Below the pieces are notes generated by a model, which did not search any database, was not told the DNA's origin, and was given only the letters and a program-made list of their open reading frames with translations. A DNA stretch of 64,000 nt from Larkinella punicea. Lineage in GTDB: Bacteria > Bacteroidota > Bacteroidia > Cytophagales > Spirosomataceae. Positions 19,225 to 28,053 of this stretch are shown here, piece after piece. The translations under genes were made by a program, and so were the position numbers. The first letter of the stretch is position 1, and every line of letters starts with the position of its first letter. The stretch lies in contig NZ_QOWE01000023.1 in the NCBI RefSeq assembly GCF_003334855.1, positions 62,001 to 126,000 on the forward strand, given 5' to 3'.

Positions 19225-20667
19225 TTATTCAAGAGCAAAATTGATCGGCAAGTTGTATTTGACCCGTACCCGCCGACCCCGGATGGAACCCGGTTTCCAT
19301 TTGCCGTTGGAAGCTTTCACAACCCGCAACGCTTCTTTGTCGACGGTCGAATGGACGCTTTTGATGACATCGTAATTGCAAAGGCTACCGTCTTCGCAAA
19401 CCACAAAACTGATAAAAACCTTACCCTGGATGTTGGATCGGGCAGCATATTCCGGGTAATGCAGGTTGGTGGATAAAAACCGCCCTAAACCGGATAGTCC
19501 GCCGTCAAATTCGGGGTGTTTTATGGGATTCTGATAGGCTACTGAATCCTGACCGTAATAAGCCACGCCGGAAACACACTTTCCGTTCTGATAGGACTCC
19601 CGATAAGCAAGCTTTCCATCGGCATAGTGCCCCTGCCAGGTGCCTTCTTTCCGCGTCTCTTTGACAGATCCGGTTTCGGTAATCCACCCATCATTTTGTC
19701 TGGATAAAAAACTGGCCTTCCCGTTGCCGTTCTGCACCACCTGGTTTCCGGCTACATCCCACTGACTCAACAACTGGTTATCTTCGCCCGTCATCGCAAT
19801 TATTCTTCGCTCAGATACCTGCCGGAGCATCCCGTTCGGATACCATACCCATGTGCGGGTTTGATCTTTCTCCGGATATTCCGTAACCCGTTTCACCATC
19901 CCGTTTGGATAATAATGAGCCGATTCTCCCACGCGCTGGCCTGTTGCGTATTGTTCGCGCGACAGGAGGGTTCCATCCGGGTAAAATGAATAAATCGTGC
20001 CGTCGAGTTGGAGGAGTATATCTTTGATAACCAAGCGATACCCATTGATGGAGTCCGGTAAAGCCGGGTCGTCTTCATTCGTGAAGGTATGCGGTTTTCT
20101 TTCGAACGTATTTTCGAGTGCCTTTTGCCATTTAGCACCTTCCCGTTTAGAAAAAACCGGATTGCCATTGGGAATACCCATTGTATCGACGGGTGTCACA
20201 AGCCGAAAGAGAGCCTGGGTTTCATCACCGGTTTGTTCGCCGTCGTTTGTATAGTAAGCGGTTCTGGCTCCGGGCTCGCTTTTTGCCAGACTGGGCGCAA
20301 ACCGAACCGGATACGTAAACTGCTGGCGGACCGGCTGGCCACCTTTCAGGGCCGGTTTCCAGGCTTTGAACAGACTCAGAACCCGCATGGCTTCCCGGTC
20401 GCAATCGGGGCGGAGGCTGCGGAGTGTTTTCACTTCCGAAACCGTGCCATTGGGTTCAACCACACCCGACAAAATGACGATACCTTTGATCCGGCTCACT
20501 TCGGCCGAATACGGCATTCGCCGGTTGACATCGATAAACTTTTCCAGCAGTGCGATACCGCCAATAGGCCGGGCGGCCGAATCGACTTCAAACTCTTTGT
20601 AAGCGGTCTGGGCGCTAACTGCCAGCGATGATACCAGCAAAACCAGAACGTAAAAACAACGTTTCAT
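19225..20667 (-). CDS. Exported protein with two TonB_C domains flanking YwqK/MORN-2 repeats (copy 1)
   Basis: A 480-residue protein beginning with a signal peptide (MKRCFYVLVLLVSSLAVSAQ, cleavage likely after SAQ). Residues about 30-110 form a TonB C-terminal-like domain (PIGGIALLEKF, VVEPNGTVSEV, FKAWKPA). The middle holds several YwqK/MORN-2 units (GTIYSFYPDGTLLSREQY, ESAHYYPNGMVKRV, RTWVWYPNGMLRQV). The C-terminus is a second TonB_C domain (FDGGLSGLGRFL, SFVVCEDGSLCN, NGKWKPGSIRGR). The N-terminal membrane anchor and Pro-rich spacer of real TonB are missing, so it is unlikely to be an energy transducer. It is a tandem paralogue of the next gene upstream; function unknown. Confidence 0.8.
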   Translation of the reverse strand: MKRCFYVLVLLVSSLAVSAQTAYKEFEVDSAARPIGGIALLEKFIDVNRRMPYSAEVSRIKGIVILSGVVEPNGTVSEVKTLRSLRPDCDREAMRVLSLFKAWKPALKGGQPVRQQFTYPVRFAPSLAKSEPGARTAYYTNDGEQTGDETQALFRLVTPVDTMGIPNGNPVFSKREGAKWQKALENTFERKPHTFTNEDDPALPDSINGYRLVIKDILLQLDGTIYSFYPDGTLLSREQYATGQRVGESAHYYPNGMVKRVTEYPEKDQTRTWVWYPNGMLRQVSERRIIAMTGEDNQLLSQWDVAGNQVVQNGNGKASFLSRQNDGWITETGSVKETRKEGTWQGHYADGKLAYRESYQNGKCVSGVAYYGQDSVAYQNPIKHPEFDGGLSGLGRFLSTNLHYPEYAARSNIQGKVFISFVVCEDGSLCNYDVIKSVHSTVDKEALRVVKASNGKWKPGSIRGRRVRVKYNLPINFALE

Positions 20668-20717
20668 AGGTGGATGTGGGAATTTTGGCACTCAATTTAT
20701 AAAAATCATCACCAATT

Positions 20718-22184
20718 TCAGTTTGCGAGAAAAAGTATTTTTTGTCCCGTAAAATAGATTGCCAGGGCATAGTTTACTTTCACTGTACGACCTTGCTGAA
20801 CACCGGGTGTCCACTTTCCACTGGTAGCCTTCACAACCCGTACCGCTTCTTCATGGGTGCCGTGTCCAATGCCTCTCAAAACCGTAACATCGTCCACATT
20901 GCCTTCGGTATCGACCACGAAGCTCACCGTTACTCTACCCTGAATACCGGCGCGGGAAGCCTCCGCCGGATACTGAATGTTCGTAATCAGAAACTTGGCG
21001 AGTGCTGTCAAACCGCCCTGAAATTCGGGTGGGTGACTCAGTTCATTATACGTTATGATCTCACCATTTTCTTTGTAAAATTTGCCGGACATAAACTTGC
21101 CATTTTTATAGATTTCCCGATAAAATAACGGTCCATCCTGAAACCGGCCAGTCCACTCGCCCTCTTTATAGCTGTTTTTCAAGGCACCCCGTTCCCGAAA
21201 CATTCTACCGTCTCTTTGGGAGATCTCGCTAGCGATTCCAGTTCCATCGACAACCGTGGGCGTGCCGGTCGAATCCCACTGGTTGATCAGCCGGTAATAA
21301 CCATACGCCTGGACGTCAAATTCGTGCAAAGCAATTTGATAAAGCTGCCCGTTCGGATACCAAAGCCACTGCATGAAGGTATGATTTTGAGTGCGTTCTT
21401 CCAGGCGTTTAACTATCCCATCCCGGCCATAATAGTATGATGATCTGATGCGTCTTCCATCGCTGTACGGCTCCGTCTCAAGTAATCTCCCGTCGGTTAG
21501 GAATGCGTAATGAATATCTTGATTAGCCCCCGTTTTATCCACAATTTTCAACCGGTAGGCATCTGCTGAATCGGTCTGAGCCGGATTATCATAATTGAAG
21601 TGAGTGAAAGGTTCTTTTCTGAACTGAAGCCGTTCAAATTCTTTCCAGTTTTTGCCGGACTTCTGATAAACAACCGGACTTCCGCTGGGATAACCAAGCG
21701 AGTCGACCGGTATTCTCAGTTGATATTTTGCTTTTGCTCTATTTATAGTTAAATCCCCTTTGTGATTGAAATACCGGATTGTCTGATCGGGTTTACACTC
21801 CCACTCGCCTGGGGTAAACCGAATCGTATACGTAAGCTCCTGCCGAACCGGTTTCCCGTCTTTCAAGGCCGGTTTCCAGGCTTTGAATAGACTCAGAACC
21901 CGAATAGCTTCCCGGTCGCAATCGGGGTGGAGGCTGCGGAGTGCCCTGGCTGCCGAAACCGTGCCGTTGGGTTCCACAATCGCCGATAAAATAACAACTC
22001 CTTTTGTCTGGCTCACCTCAGCCGCGTACGGCATACGCCGATTGACGTTGATGAATTTTTCGAGCAACGGCAATCCGCCAATGGGTCGCGCGATGGAGTC
22101 AACTTCGTACTCTTTGTAAATCGTCTGGGCGCGAACCGCCAACGACATTAACAGCCCAAACAGGACGTAGAAGCAACGTTTCAT
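20718..22184 (-). CDS. Exported protein with two TonB_C domains flanking YwqK/MORN-2 repeats (copy 2)
   Basis: A 488-residue paralogue of the neighbouring gene with the same architecture: signal peptide, TonB_C domain, central YwqK/MORN-2 repeats (RSSYYYGRDGIVKRLEER, MQWLWYPNGQLYQI, EWTGRFQDGPLFYR), and a final TonB_C domain (FQGGLTALAKFLITN, SFVVDTEGNVDD). The first TonB_C domains of the two copies are close to each other, the repeat region has diverged much more. The upstream leaders are also alike: both have ATAAATTG about 30 bases before the ATG and a shared CCAC-rich start region, so promoter and gene were duplicated together. A signal peptide implies the periplasm or beyond; function unknown. 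Confidence 0.8.
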   Translation of the reverse strand: MKRCFYVLFGLLMSLAVRAQTIYKEYEVDSIARPIGGLPLLEKFINVNRRMPYAAEVSQTKGVVILSAIVEPNGTVSAARALRSLHPDCDREAIRVLSLFKAWKPALKDGKPVRQELTYTIRFTPGEWECKPDQTIRYFNHKGDLTINRAKAKYQLRIPVDSLGYPSGSPVVYQKSGKNWKEFERLQFRKEPFTHFNYDNPAQTDSADAYRLKIVDKTGANQDIHYAFLTDGRLLETEPYSDGRRIRSSYYYGRDGIVKRLEERTQNHTFMQWLWYPNGQLYQIALHEFDVQAYGYYRLINQWDSTGTPTVVDGTGIASEISQRDGRMFRERGALKNSYKEGEWTGRFQDGPLFYREIYKNGKFMSGKFYKENGEIITYNELSHPPEFQGGLTALAKFLITNIQYPAEASRAGIQGRVTVSFVVDTEGNVDDVTVLRGIGHGTHEEAVRVVKATSGKWTPGVQQGRTVKVNYALAIYFTGQKILFLAN

Positions 22185-22248
22185 GGGTGGATATGGAAAT
22201 TCAGCACCCAATTTATGAAGAGAAATGTCAATAACTTCCTTTTGTCAT

Positions 22249-23979
22249 CTATTTGCCCGTCATGGGCGGTTTTCCGGTGCCGAAATCATCGGGCAGTCGT
22301 TGAAACCACAGATTGCGAACCCGCCCGTTCGACATCCGGATGCCCACAATCTGCTCCGCCGGGTTGCGAATCACATCGATGGTCTGCACATACCACCAGG
22401 GAACCTGCAAACGATCCTTTGTCACGGCGTTTATAGTGACTTCGCCGTGGTGGACATGCCTTAGTTTCAGCGTATCGTCCTTCTGAATGATGGTATAAAT
22501 GGTTTCCAGTTCCGGGCTGTAGTATTTGCCGGTCAGTTGCTTTTTCTGCTCCGCGGTAGCCTCAAACGGTTTGACCCGTTTTCCCGGATGATTGCCATTC
22601 TGGATAAGCGTTATTTGGCTCACTTTTCCGGTTTGCTGGCGATGAAAGACTACTTTGGCGTCCACGACTTTTAAAAAGAACGTGGTGTCGGACGACGGAA
22701 ATAGCTCGGCCTGAGGCTGCCCCGTGGCCTGCGTGAAATACCGGTTGCCCTCCCGCTTGAACGATAGAATAAAACCGGGTGCTTCGGAAAGCTCATACTC
22801 ACCGGCATAGGTATCGAAGAGCGCGGGGTCGATGGCATGCACGTTGGCGGGAGTCGAAGCCGTCGGGGCTTTCACCACTTGATCCGTTTTCAACTGCGAA
22901 GCCAGATAAATATCGGCCAGCTCGAAGGTTTTTTTGGCCGGATCAAACTCGGCCTGGTTGCTCAACACGATAAAACCGTAGTCTTCTTTCGGAAAATAGC
23001 ACAGAAAGGACCGAAAACCGGCGTCGCTGCCACCGTGATTGATGTGCGACAATCCTTTGTACTTGCCATGCAGGAGCGCAAAAGCATAGGGCAGGGTGTC
23101 GCCTTTGGTAAGCCGCCCCCGTTCCAGCATCTGTGTCATGGTGGCCTGATTGCCGACGACGGGCGAGCGGAAATTGTCAATCCAGCGCGCCAGATCGTTT
23201 ACCGTCGTGAATAAACTGGTGGCTCCGGCGTTGGCGTAACTCAGCACACTTTTTTTGTAGGCATTCGGCCCGTCGCCTTTGGAAAACGAATACGCCCGGC
23301 CTTTGACAATGCGTTCATGATCGTCGTAGAACAGGGAGTTCTTCATGCCCAGCGGCTTGAAAACGCGCGCTTGCATCCACTCCCGAAACGGTTGTTTCGT
23401 TACGCGGGCGATGATTTCACCCAGTAATGTATACCCCGTATTGCAATAGGCGTAGGCCGAACCAGGCTCAAAATTCAGTTCCTGCTGCCGTTTGACGAGG
23501 TTGAAGACCTGTTCTTTGGTGATGACGTCGTCCAGTTGCCAACCCGCCATCGCCAGCAGATTCCACTGGTCGCGCAATCCGCTGGTGTGGTGGATGAGGT
23601 GCCGGATGGTTATTTTTTTGCCAAAGTCGGGCACTTCCGGCAGGTAGTTGTGAATGTCATCGTCCAGCGATAGTTTGCCTTCCTGCGCCAGCAGCACAAT
23701 CCCGAAGGCCGTAAACTGTTTCGACAAAGAAGCCACGTGGATAATGGTTTCCGGGCCAATCGGCGCCCCGGTTTCCACGTCGGCTTCACCAAATCCTTTC
23801 GCATAAATCAGCTTCCCCTGATGCACGACCCCGACAGCGGCTCCGGGGCTACCGGCTTTTTTCCATTCCCGGAAAAGCGAATCGGCCCGGGCCGCCAGTT
23901 TGGGCGATTGGGCCAGGGTGAATGAACTAGAAAGAACGAGCAGGATCAAGGAGGAGAGGAGTTGGAGGTGCGGCTTCAT
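22249..23979 (-). CDS. Exported serine hydrolase of the class C beta-lactamase/DD-peptidase fold
   Basis: A 576-residue protein with a signal peptide (cleavage near LAQ at about 22-24) and a beta-lactamase-family domain. Active-site motifs: SxxK at Ser84-Lys87 (SLSK), Tyr-x-Asn as YCN in YAYCNTGYTLLGE, and the third motif as HGG in INHGGSDAGFRS. A C-terminal beta-rich extension of about 200 residues follows (KLRHVHHGEVTINAV). This layout is common among Bacteroidota serine hydrolases such as esterases or D-aminopeptidases; there is no reason to call it an antibiotic resistance enzyme. It precedes the TonB_C pair on the same strand with a 64-base gap. Confidence 0.88.
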   Translation of the reverse strand: MKPHLQLLSSLILLVLSSSFTLAQSPKLAARADSLFREWKKAGSPGAAVGVVHQGKLIYAKGFGEADVETGAPIGPETIIHVASLSKQFTAFGIVLLAQEGKLSLDDDIHNYLPEVPDFGKKITIRHLIHHTSGLRDQWNLLAMAGWQLDDVITKEQVFNLVKRQQELNFEPGSAYAYCNTGYTLLGEIIARVTKQPFREWMQARVFKPLGMKNSLFYDDHERIVKGRAYSFSKGDGPNAYKKSVLSYANAGATSLFTTVNDLARWIDNFRSPVVGNQATMTQMLERGRLTKGDTLPYAFALLHGKYKGLSHINHGGSDAGFRSFLCYFPKEDYGFIVLSNQAEFDPAKKTFELADIYLASQLKTDQVVKAPTASTPANVHAIDPALFDTYAGEYELSEAPGFILSFKREGNRYFTQATGQPQAELFPSSDTTFFLKVVDAKVVFHRQQTGKVSQITLIQNGNHPGKRVKPFEATAEQKKQLTGKYYSPELETIYTIIQKDDTLKLRHVHHGEVTINAVTKDRLQVPWWYVQTIDVIRNPAEQIVGIRMSNGRVRNLWFQRLPDDFGTGKPPMTGK

Positions 23980-23987
23980 AGGCTGGC

Positions 23988-23995
23988 TATTTTTG
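23988..23995 (+). promoter_or_regulatory. -7 box TATTTTTG for the small membrane protein/ABC ATPase pair
   Basis: Exact TAnnTTTG match on the plus strand, about 150 bases before the likely ATG at 24144 and just after the divergent hydrolase start. A leader of this length is plausible but unproven. Confidence 0.45.
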
Positions 23996-24143
23996 GCAAA
24001 TTAAGCATTTGTTTGGCAAAAAACAGAAGGAGCGCACTGTTTTAAACGCCGTTCGCCGGGCCTTTTTTTGGTCGCTGTTAAAGTTTGTTAAGGCATTCCG
24101 ACAGGTCGTAGAATTCCGCTATTTTGCCCAAAATCAGCTTCGT

Positions 24144-24470
24144 ATGCGCCTTTTAAAATTACAGGCCATTTTCCTCTTTTACCGAACGTTTTGGGTATTC
24201 AGCAACGCCGTAACCGTGGGTTTGATCGGCGTGAGTCTGATGCGAATAAGGGATTACTTCCCGCTTTTTCTGGTTTATTTTCTTTGGTTCAAGCTGCTTT
24301 CCGAGGTGGCGGTCTGGTATCTGGTACGGAAAAATTACCAACCACGGTTCTGGTTTTACCACAATCTGGGTTTGTCAGAAACCGCGTTGTTCGCTGGGGC
24401 TTTTGCAATCGATCTGCTGATCGCCTTTCTGCTGATCGGCCTGGCGTATCAACTCATGCGCTTTCTATGA
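24144..24470 (+). CDS. Small integral membrane protein, partner of ABC ATPase
   Basis: I do not recognise the family. From the ATG at 24144 the product is 108 residues with about three hydrophobic helices (IFLFYRTFWVFSNAVTVGLI, LFLVYFLWFKLLSEVAVWYLV, and the C-terminal ALFAGAFAIDLLIAFLLIGL region). The frame is open upstream to 24009, giving up to 153 residues with a basic N-terminal extension if a non-ATG start is used. Its stop overlaps the next ATG as ATGA, so translation is coupled to the ABC ATPase and the two probably work together, perhaps as a minimal transporter or a membrane anchor. Confidence 0.65.
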   Translation: MRLLKLQAIFLFYRTFWVFSNAVTVGLIGVSLMRIRDYFPLFLVYFLWFKLLSEVAVWYLVRKNYQPRFWFYHNLGLSETALFAGAFAIDLLIAFLLIGLAYQLMRFL

Positions 24471-25138
24471 ACCGCCAACCCTCTGTGTTGGAAGCAGACG
24501 GAATCTGGCTGCAATTCGGCGGTCGGAAAATTCTCCAGAGTGTTTACATCAAACTGCAAACCGGGCACCTGACGGGTTTGCTGGGTCGCAACGGGAGCGG
24601 CAAATCCTGTCTCCTGAAAAGCATGATGGGCCTGATGCCGACCGAAACCCGGTCCGTAAGAGTCGATGGTCACTATCTTGACAAACCGTATCAGCGGCCT
24701 GATGTGATCCGCTATCTGCCCCAGCATTCGTTCGTTCCGCCCTCGTTGACCATCCGGGCCGCTTTCGAGTGGTACGGCGTAAACCTGGACGAAATCGCCG
24801 GAGACTATCCAACCATAGCTGCCCTGAAAAACCAGCGGATGGGCCGTTTGTCGGGGGGCGAAAAGCGGCTGGCGGAGATTTTGCTGGTCCTGAAATCCGA
24901 CACGGTTTTTGTCTTGCTGGATGAACCTTTCTCACACCTGATGCCGGTTCAGATTGAGCAGCTACACGCGACGATCCGGCAGGAATCCCAACGCAAAGGC
25001 ATTCTTTTGTCCGATCATCTCTATCGCTCCGTGCTGGAGCTCAGCGATTCCGTCTACTTTCTCAATACCGGAGGACGGACCATCCGGCTGGCGTCGCCGG
25101 AACAGGATTTGAAAGACCGGGGCTATCTGGGGTCGTGA
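24467..25138 (+). CDS. ABC transporter ATP-binding protein
   Basis: A 223-residue single ABC ATPase domain. Walker A is GRNGSGKS, the Q-loop lies in IRYLPQHSF, the signature is LSGGEKR, Walker B is FVLLDEPF and the switch His is in ILLSDHLYRS. After Walker B the usual SALD-type D-loop reads SHLMP, lacking the conserved Asp, which is odd. It begins inside the stop codon of the small membrane protein (4-base overlap). No conventional permease is adjacent, so the exported or imported compound cannot be guessed. Confidence 0.88.
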   Translation: MNRQPSVLEADGIWLQFGGRKILQSVYIKLQTGHLTGLLGRNGSGKSCLLKSMMGLMPTETRSVRVDGHYLDKPYQRPDVIRYLPQHSFVPPSLTIRAAFEWYGVNLDEIAGDYPTIAALKNQRMGRLSGGEKRLAEILLVLKSDTVFVLLDEPFSHLMPVQIEQLHATIRQESQRKGILLSDHLYRSVLELSDSVYFLNTGGRTIRLASPEQDLKDRGYLGS

Positions 25139-25214
25139 TGAAAAGTTTTTGCCGGAAAAATGTGCCTTTGGCGATTCCGCGCGTCTAAAGAAAAAGCCTT
25201 CCGCAAACTGACCG

Positions 25215-25982
25215 ATGAGAAAAAAAAACCTGGCCGTCTTCCTGACGGGCCTGATTCTGCTAACCGCTGCCGGAATAATCGTTTCCTGCCAGAATGATCC
25301 TGATCCCGAGTCCGAAATTATTTTGACGGACGTGCCGGAGGTGTATCAAAAAATCTACGGTGCCACCAGCGTCACGCGTTCCGGCGAATACGTAACGATC
25401 AAAACAACGGGCATTCCCGACCATAAAAGCCCGTATTTTCAGAATACCCGCTGGGCCACGACGCAATACGAAGCCTATACCGGGACCAATACCGCCTGGA
25501 AGCAGAATCCGAACAAAATCGTGTCCTTTAGCTATACCTTCCGGTTGCCGGTTTCGCCGAAAGAAGCGACCACCAAGTCGGCGACAGCGGGCGGCCCCAT
25601 TGGTGTTTCGCTCAACGGTGTTCCGTTCTTCAACCAATATGCCGCCATGCAGGCTCCGCTTACGGATGAAATCAACGGCTTCGATCAATACAACGGCCAC
25701 CCCGCCCAGGCTGGGGATTACCACTACCACGCCGAACCAACCTTTCTGACAGCCAACAAAGGCAAAGAAGCCCTGCTGGGTTTCCTGCTCGACGGTTTTC
25801 CGGTCTACGGTCCCGTTGAAAATGGCAAAACCGTCACAAACAGTGATCTGGATAAATACCACGGCCATTCACACGCGACAGCGGATTATCCCAAAGGCAT
25901 TTACCATTACCACATCACGGCCACCGATCCCTACATCAACGGCAACGACTATTATGGGACGCCGGGGACGTATACCAAATAA
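25215..25982 (+). CDS. YHYH-domain lipoprotein
   Basis: A 255-residue lipoprotein: N-terminal hydrophobic signal with lipobox IIVSCQ (Cys at about residue 25). The C-terminal half is a YHYH domain, named after its motif: GDYHYHAEP and later GIYHYHITATDPY, with FLLDGFPVYGP and HGHSHATADYP between. YHYH domains are His-rich and suspected to bind metal, but their function is not established. It is the first of three overlapping genes, followed by a YwqK lipoprotein and an SCO protein, which suggests envelope metal (copper) handling as inference. Confidence 0.88.
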   Translation: MRKKNLAVFLTGLILLTAAGIIVSCQNDPDPESEIILTDVPEVYQKIYGATSVTRSGEYVTIKTTGIPDHKSPYFQNTRWATTQYEAYTGTNTAWKQNPNKIVSFSYTFRLPVSPKEATTKSATAGGPIGVSLNGVPFFNQYAAMQAPLTDEINGFDQYNGHPAQAGDYHYHAEPTFLTANKGKEALLGFLLDGFPVYGPVENGKTVTNSDLDKYHGHSHATADYPKGIYHYHITATDPYINGNDYYGTPGTYTK

Positions 25983-26556
25983 CCGGGTTGCGCTGTTGGC
26001 TGTTGCCCTTCTGGGACTGGCTTCGTGCGCGGATTTGACCACCCAAAACCGGTTGGTTATGAACCGCGATACGGCCACTGTGTCCGTGAAAAATGGACGG
26101 TATTACCTGAATGAAAAACCGTTTACCGGCCAGTTCTACCAACTGAACGAGTGGGCAGATACGGTTTTTCTTGGCACCTACCGGAACGGACTGGAACACG
26201 GCATTCAGAAGACCTGGTATGCGAAAGGGCGGTTGCGGGAGGTTCGGCTTTTTGACCAGGGAGAAAAAGAAGGCCGGCATATCGGCTATTGGGAAAATGG
26301 GAACAAGCGGTTTGATTACCTGTTTGAGCAGGATTTATGGAGCGGTGTTCAGCACGAATGGCACGCCAACGGGCGGCTGTTCAAACAATCACAGTATCAG
26401 GCGGGCTACGAACGGGGGCTGCAACGGGTTTGGGACACCGACGGTACCCTCCTTGCGAATTATGACGCCCGAAACGGCCGGAATTACGGGAATATTGGCC
26501 GGAAAAACTGCCAGTCGAGTTGGCAGAACGATTCGGTTCGGGGGGCTACTGAGTAG
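25954..26556 (+). CDS. YwqK/MORN-2 repeat lipoprotein
   Basis: A 200-residue lipoprotein. The ATG at 25954 lies inside the 3' end of the YHYH gene (29-base overlap in another frame) and leads directly into a signal with lipobox LGLASC (Cys near residue 25). The body is made of YwqK-type repeats of the pattern G-x-x-x-W/Y-x-x-G-x-L/K (HGIQKTWYAKGRLREV, EGRHIGYWENGNKRFDY, SGVQHEWHANGRLFKQ, RGLQRVWDTDGTLLAN). Such repeats form beta-hairpin scaffolds and say little about activity. The earlier part of the frame (from 25816) is only the shadow of the YHYH gene. Confidence 0.75.
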   Translation: MGRRGRIPNNRVALLAVALLGLASCADLTTQNRLVMNRDTATVSVKNGRYYLNEKPFTGQFYQLNEWADTVFLGTYRNGLEHGIQKTWYAKGRLREVRLFDQGEKEGRHIGYWENGNKRFDYLFEQDLWSGVQHEWHANGRLFKQSQYQAGYERGLQRVWDTDGTLLANYDARNGRNYGNIGRKNCQSSWQNDSVRGATE

Positions 26557-27163
26557 CCTGTGGCTGGCGGGTTGTTCAAAACCGGATGGCGTTCCGTATT
26601 ACCACACGGCCGATTTTACGCCCATCTGGACAACGAACCAAAACCAGATCGACACCCTGCATACGGTTTTTCCTTTTCGGCTGACCGACCAGTTTGGCGA
26701 TACGATCACGGAACAAACCGTTGCGAACACGGTTTACCTCACCAACTTTTTCTTTACGGCCTGCCCGTCCATTTGTCCGAAAATGATGGAAACCGTGCGC
26801 GTCGTCTATGATCATTACCAGGGCAATCCGGCGGTGAAATTCCTGTCGCATAGCGTGACGCCCGAGCGGGATAGCGTCGCCGTTTTGAAGCAATACGCCG
26901 ACCGGAAAGGCATCGGGGGGCATCAGTGGCATTTAGTAACCGGTAAACGAAAATCGATCAATACCGTAGCGCGTCTGAGTTATTTTGTGGAGAAAGAGCA
27001 GGGGTTTCTCGCCGATTCCGCCCGGTTTTTACACTCCGAGAATCTGATTCTGGTCGATCAACGGGGTCACATTCGTGGACTCTACAACGGCACGCTGGCT
27101 GTGGAAGCCGACCGCATCATTCAGGACATTGACTGGTTGCTGAAAGAAAACCGGAACCGTTAG
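26462..27163 (+). CDS. SCO1/SenC/PrrC family copper-handling lipoprotein
   Basis: A thioredoxin-fold protein that carries copper to, or keeps reduced, the CuA site of cytochrome oxidase. Copper ligands are present: CxxxC in FFFTACPSICPKMM and the distal His in FLHSENLILVDQRG. A lipobox LWLAGC indicates an outer-leaflet lipoprotein. The start is uncertain: ATG 26462 (233 residues) overlaps the YwqK gene by 95 bases, and TTG 26495 would give a shorter signal. It ends overlapping the stop of the convergent barrel gene by four bases (27160-27163). Confidence 0.85.
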   Translation: MTPETAGITGILAGKTASRVGRTIRFGGLLSSLWLAGCSKPDGVPYYHTADFTPIWTTNQNQIDTLHTVFPFRLTDQFGDTITEQTVANTVYLTNFFFTACPSICPKMMETVRVVYDHYQGNPAVKFLSHSVTPERDSVAVLKQYADRKGIGGHQWHLVTGKRKSINTVARLSYFVEKEQGFLADSARFLHSENLILVDQRGHIRGLYNGTLAVEADRIIQDIDWLLKENRNR

Positions 27164-28053
27164 AATTTCAGCCCCAGATCCAGCGAAACGACGTGGTTTT
27201 TTGAAACCAGATCGCGCGCCCGGGCCACATCCGTCAATCCGCGCTGGTAGCTGACGCCCATGATCAAAGCCTGACTCTGGTTCAGGCGGTACTGAATGCC
27301 TGTTCCGAGCAACAGGCTAAGACTGCCCCGGCTATACTGACGGCTGTAGTTACCACCATCTTCGGCATTCTGAAACAGGGCGTTATGCACAGAATCGAGC
27401 GGTTTTTCGGCCAGTTTGATGTTGATCAAACCACCGGTCTGAATGTAGAAACGGGCGTTGGGAAACAGGTTGTTGGCGTACATTTTAACCGCCAAAGGCA
27501 ATTGGATATACTGCAAATTATAGGAAGAATGCTGAAGTTTGGCACCGGGGTCCCACACCGTCTGCCCGAATTGCCCCGGAATCCGATACCCCGACCGCTG
27601 AATCGTATACCAGATGCCGGAACTGAGTGAATACCGGTCTTTAAAAAAGAAATAATCGATGCTGGGACCGATGCTCATGCGCAGGGCGGCCCCGTTGTCA
27701 CGGAACCCTGCATACGAATTGAAGCCTTCGGCGGTATTGAGTGTCACCGAAGGGGCTACGCGAAAACTCATTTCGATCAGCTTTTGCGGGGGCGCATAGT
27801 CGATTTCTTCCTCCTGAATCCGGCGAAATACCTTCTCTGTTTCGCGACTGGGGCGGTTTTGGGTGTTGGTCCGGCGGTTATTTTTTCGGGGTGCCGGTTG
27901 TCCCCAACCGTCGTCATCGGCCGTTTTGTTCGATTTATTGGGCTCCTGCACCGTTACCCGGCCCTGACTATGGGCGTTCCCCACCAAGCCCAAAAGCAGA
28001 ACGACTACCGCAATCATCTGCCCGGAACACCGGTTTGAACCCAACTTTTTCAT
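27160..28053 (-). CDS. Outer-membrane beta-barrel (porin-like) protein
   Basis: A 297-residue exported protein. The signal peptide ends near NAHSQ (residues about 32-36). A polar, basic linker (NKSNKTADDDGWGQPAPRKNNRRTNTQNRP) precedes eight or so amphipathic strands with alternating aromatic residues (YFFFKDRYSLSSGIWYTIQ, YNLQYIQLPLAVKMYAN, ARFYIQTGGLINIKL, LSLLLGTGIQYRL) and a C-terminal Phe in SLDLGLKF, the usual barrel-assembly signal. It belongs to the general Bacteroidota outer membrane beta-barrel group; cargo unknown. The ATG at 28053 directly precedes the signal peptide. Confidence 0.8.
   Translation of the reverse strand: MKKLGSNRCSGQMIAVVVLLLGLVGNAHSQGRVTVQEPNKSNKTADDDGWGQPAPRKNNRRTNTQNRPSRETEKVFRRIQEEEIDYAPPQKLIEMSFRVAPSVTLNTAEGFNSYAGFRDNGAALRMSIGPSIDYFFFKDRYSLSSGIWYTIQRSGYRIPGQFGQTVWDPGAKLQHSSYNLQYIQLPLAVKMYANNLFPNARFYIQTGGLINIKLAEKPLDSVHNALFQNAEDGGNYSRQYSRGSLSLLLGTGIQYRLNQSQALIMGVSYQRGLTDVARARDLVSKNHVVSLDLGLKF

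Noticed and set aside
19225-22184. TonB energy transducers
   Set aside because: The N-terminal membrane anchor and proline-rich spacer of TonB are missing; a cleavable signal and YwqK repeats are present instead.
22249-23979. Beta-lactamase resistance gene
   Set aside because: The SxxK/YxN/HGG fold is shared by many esterases and DD-peptidases; the long C-terminal extension and context do not point to resistance.
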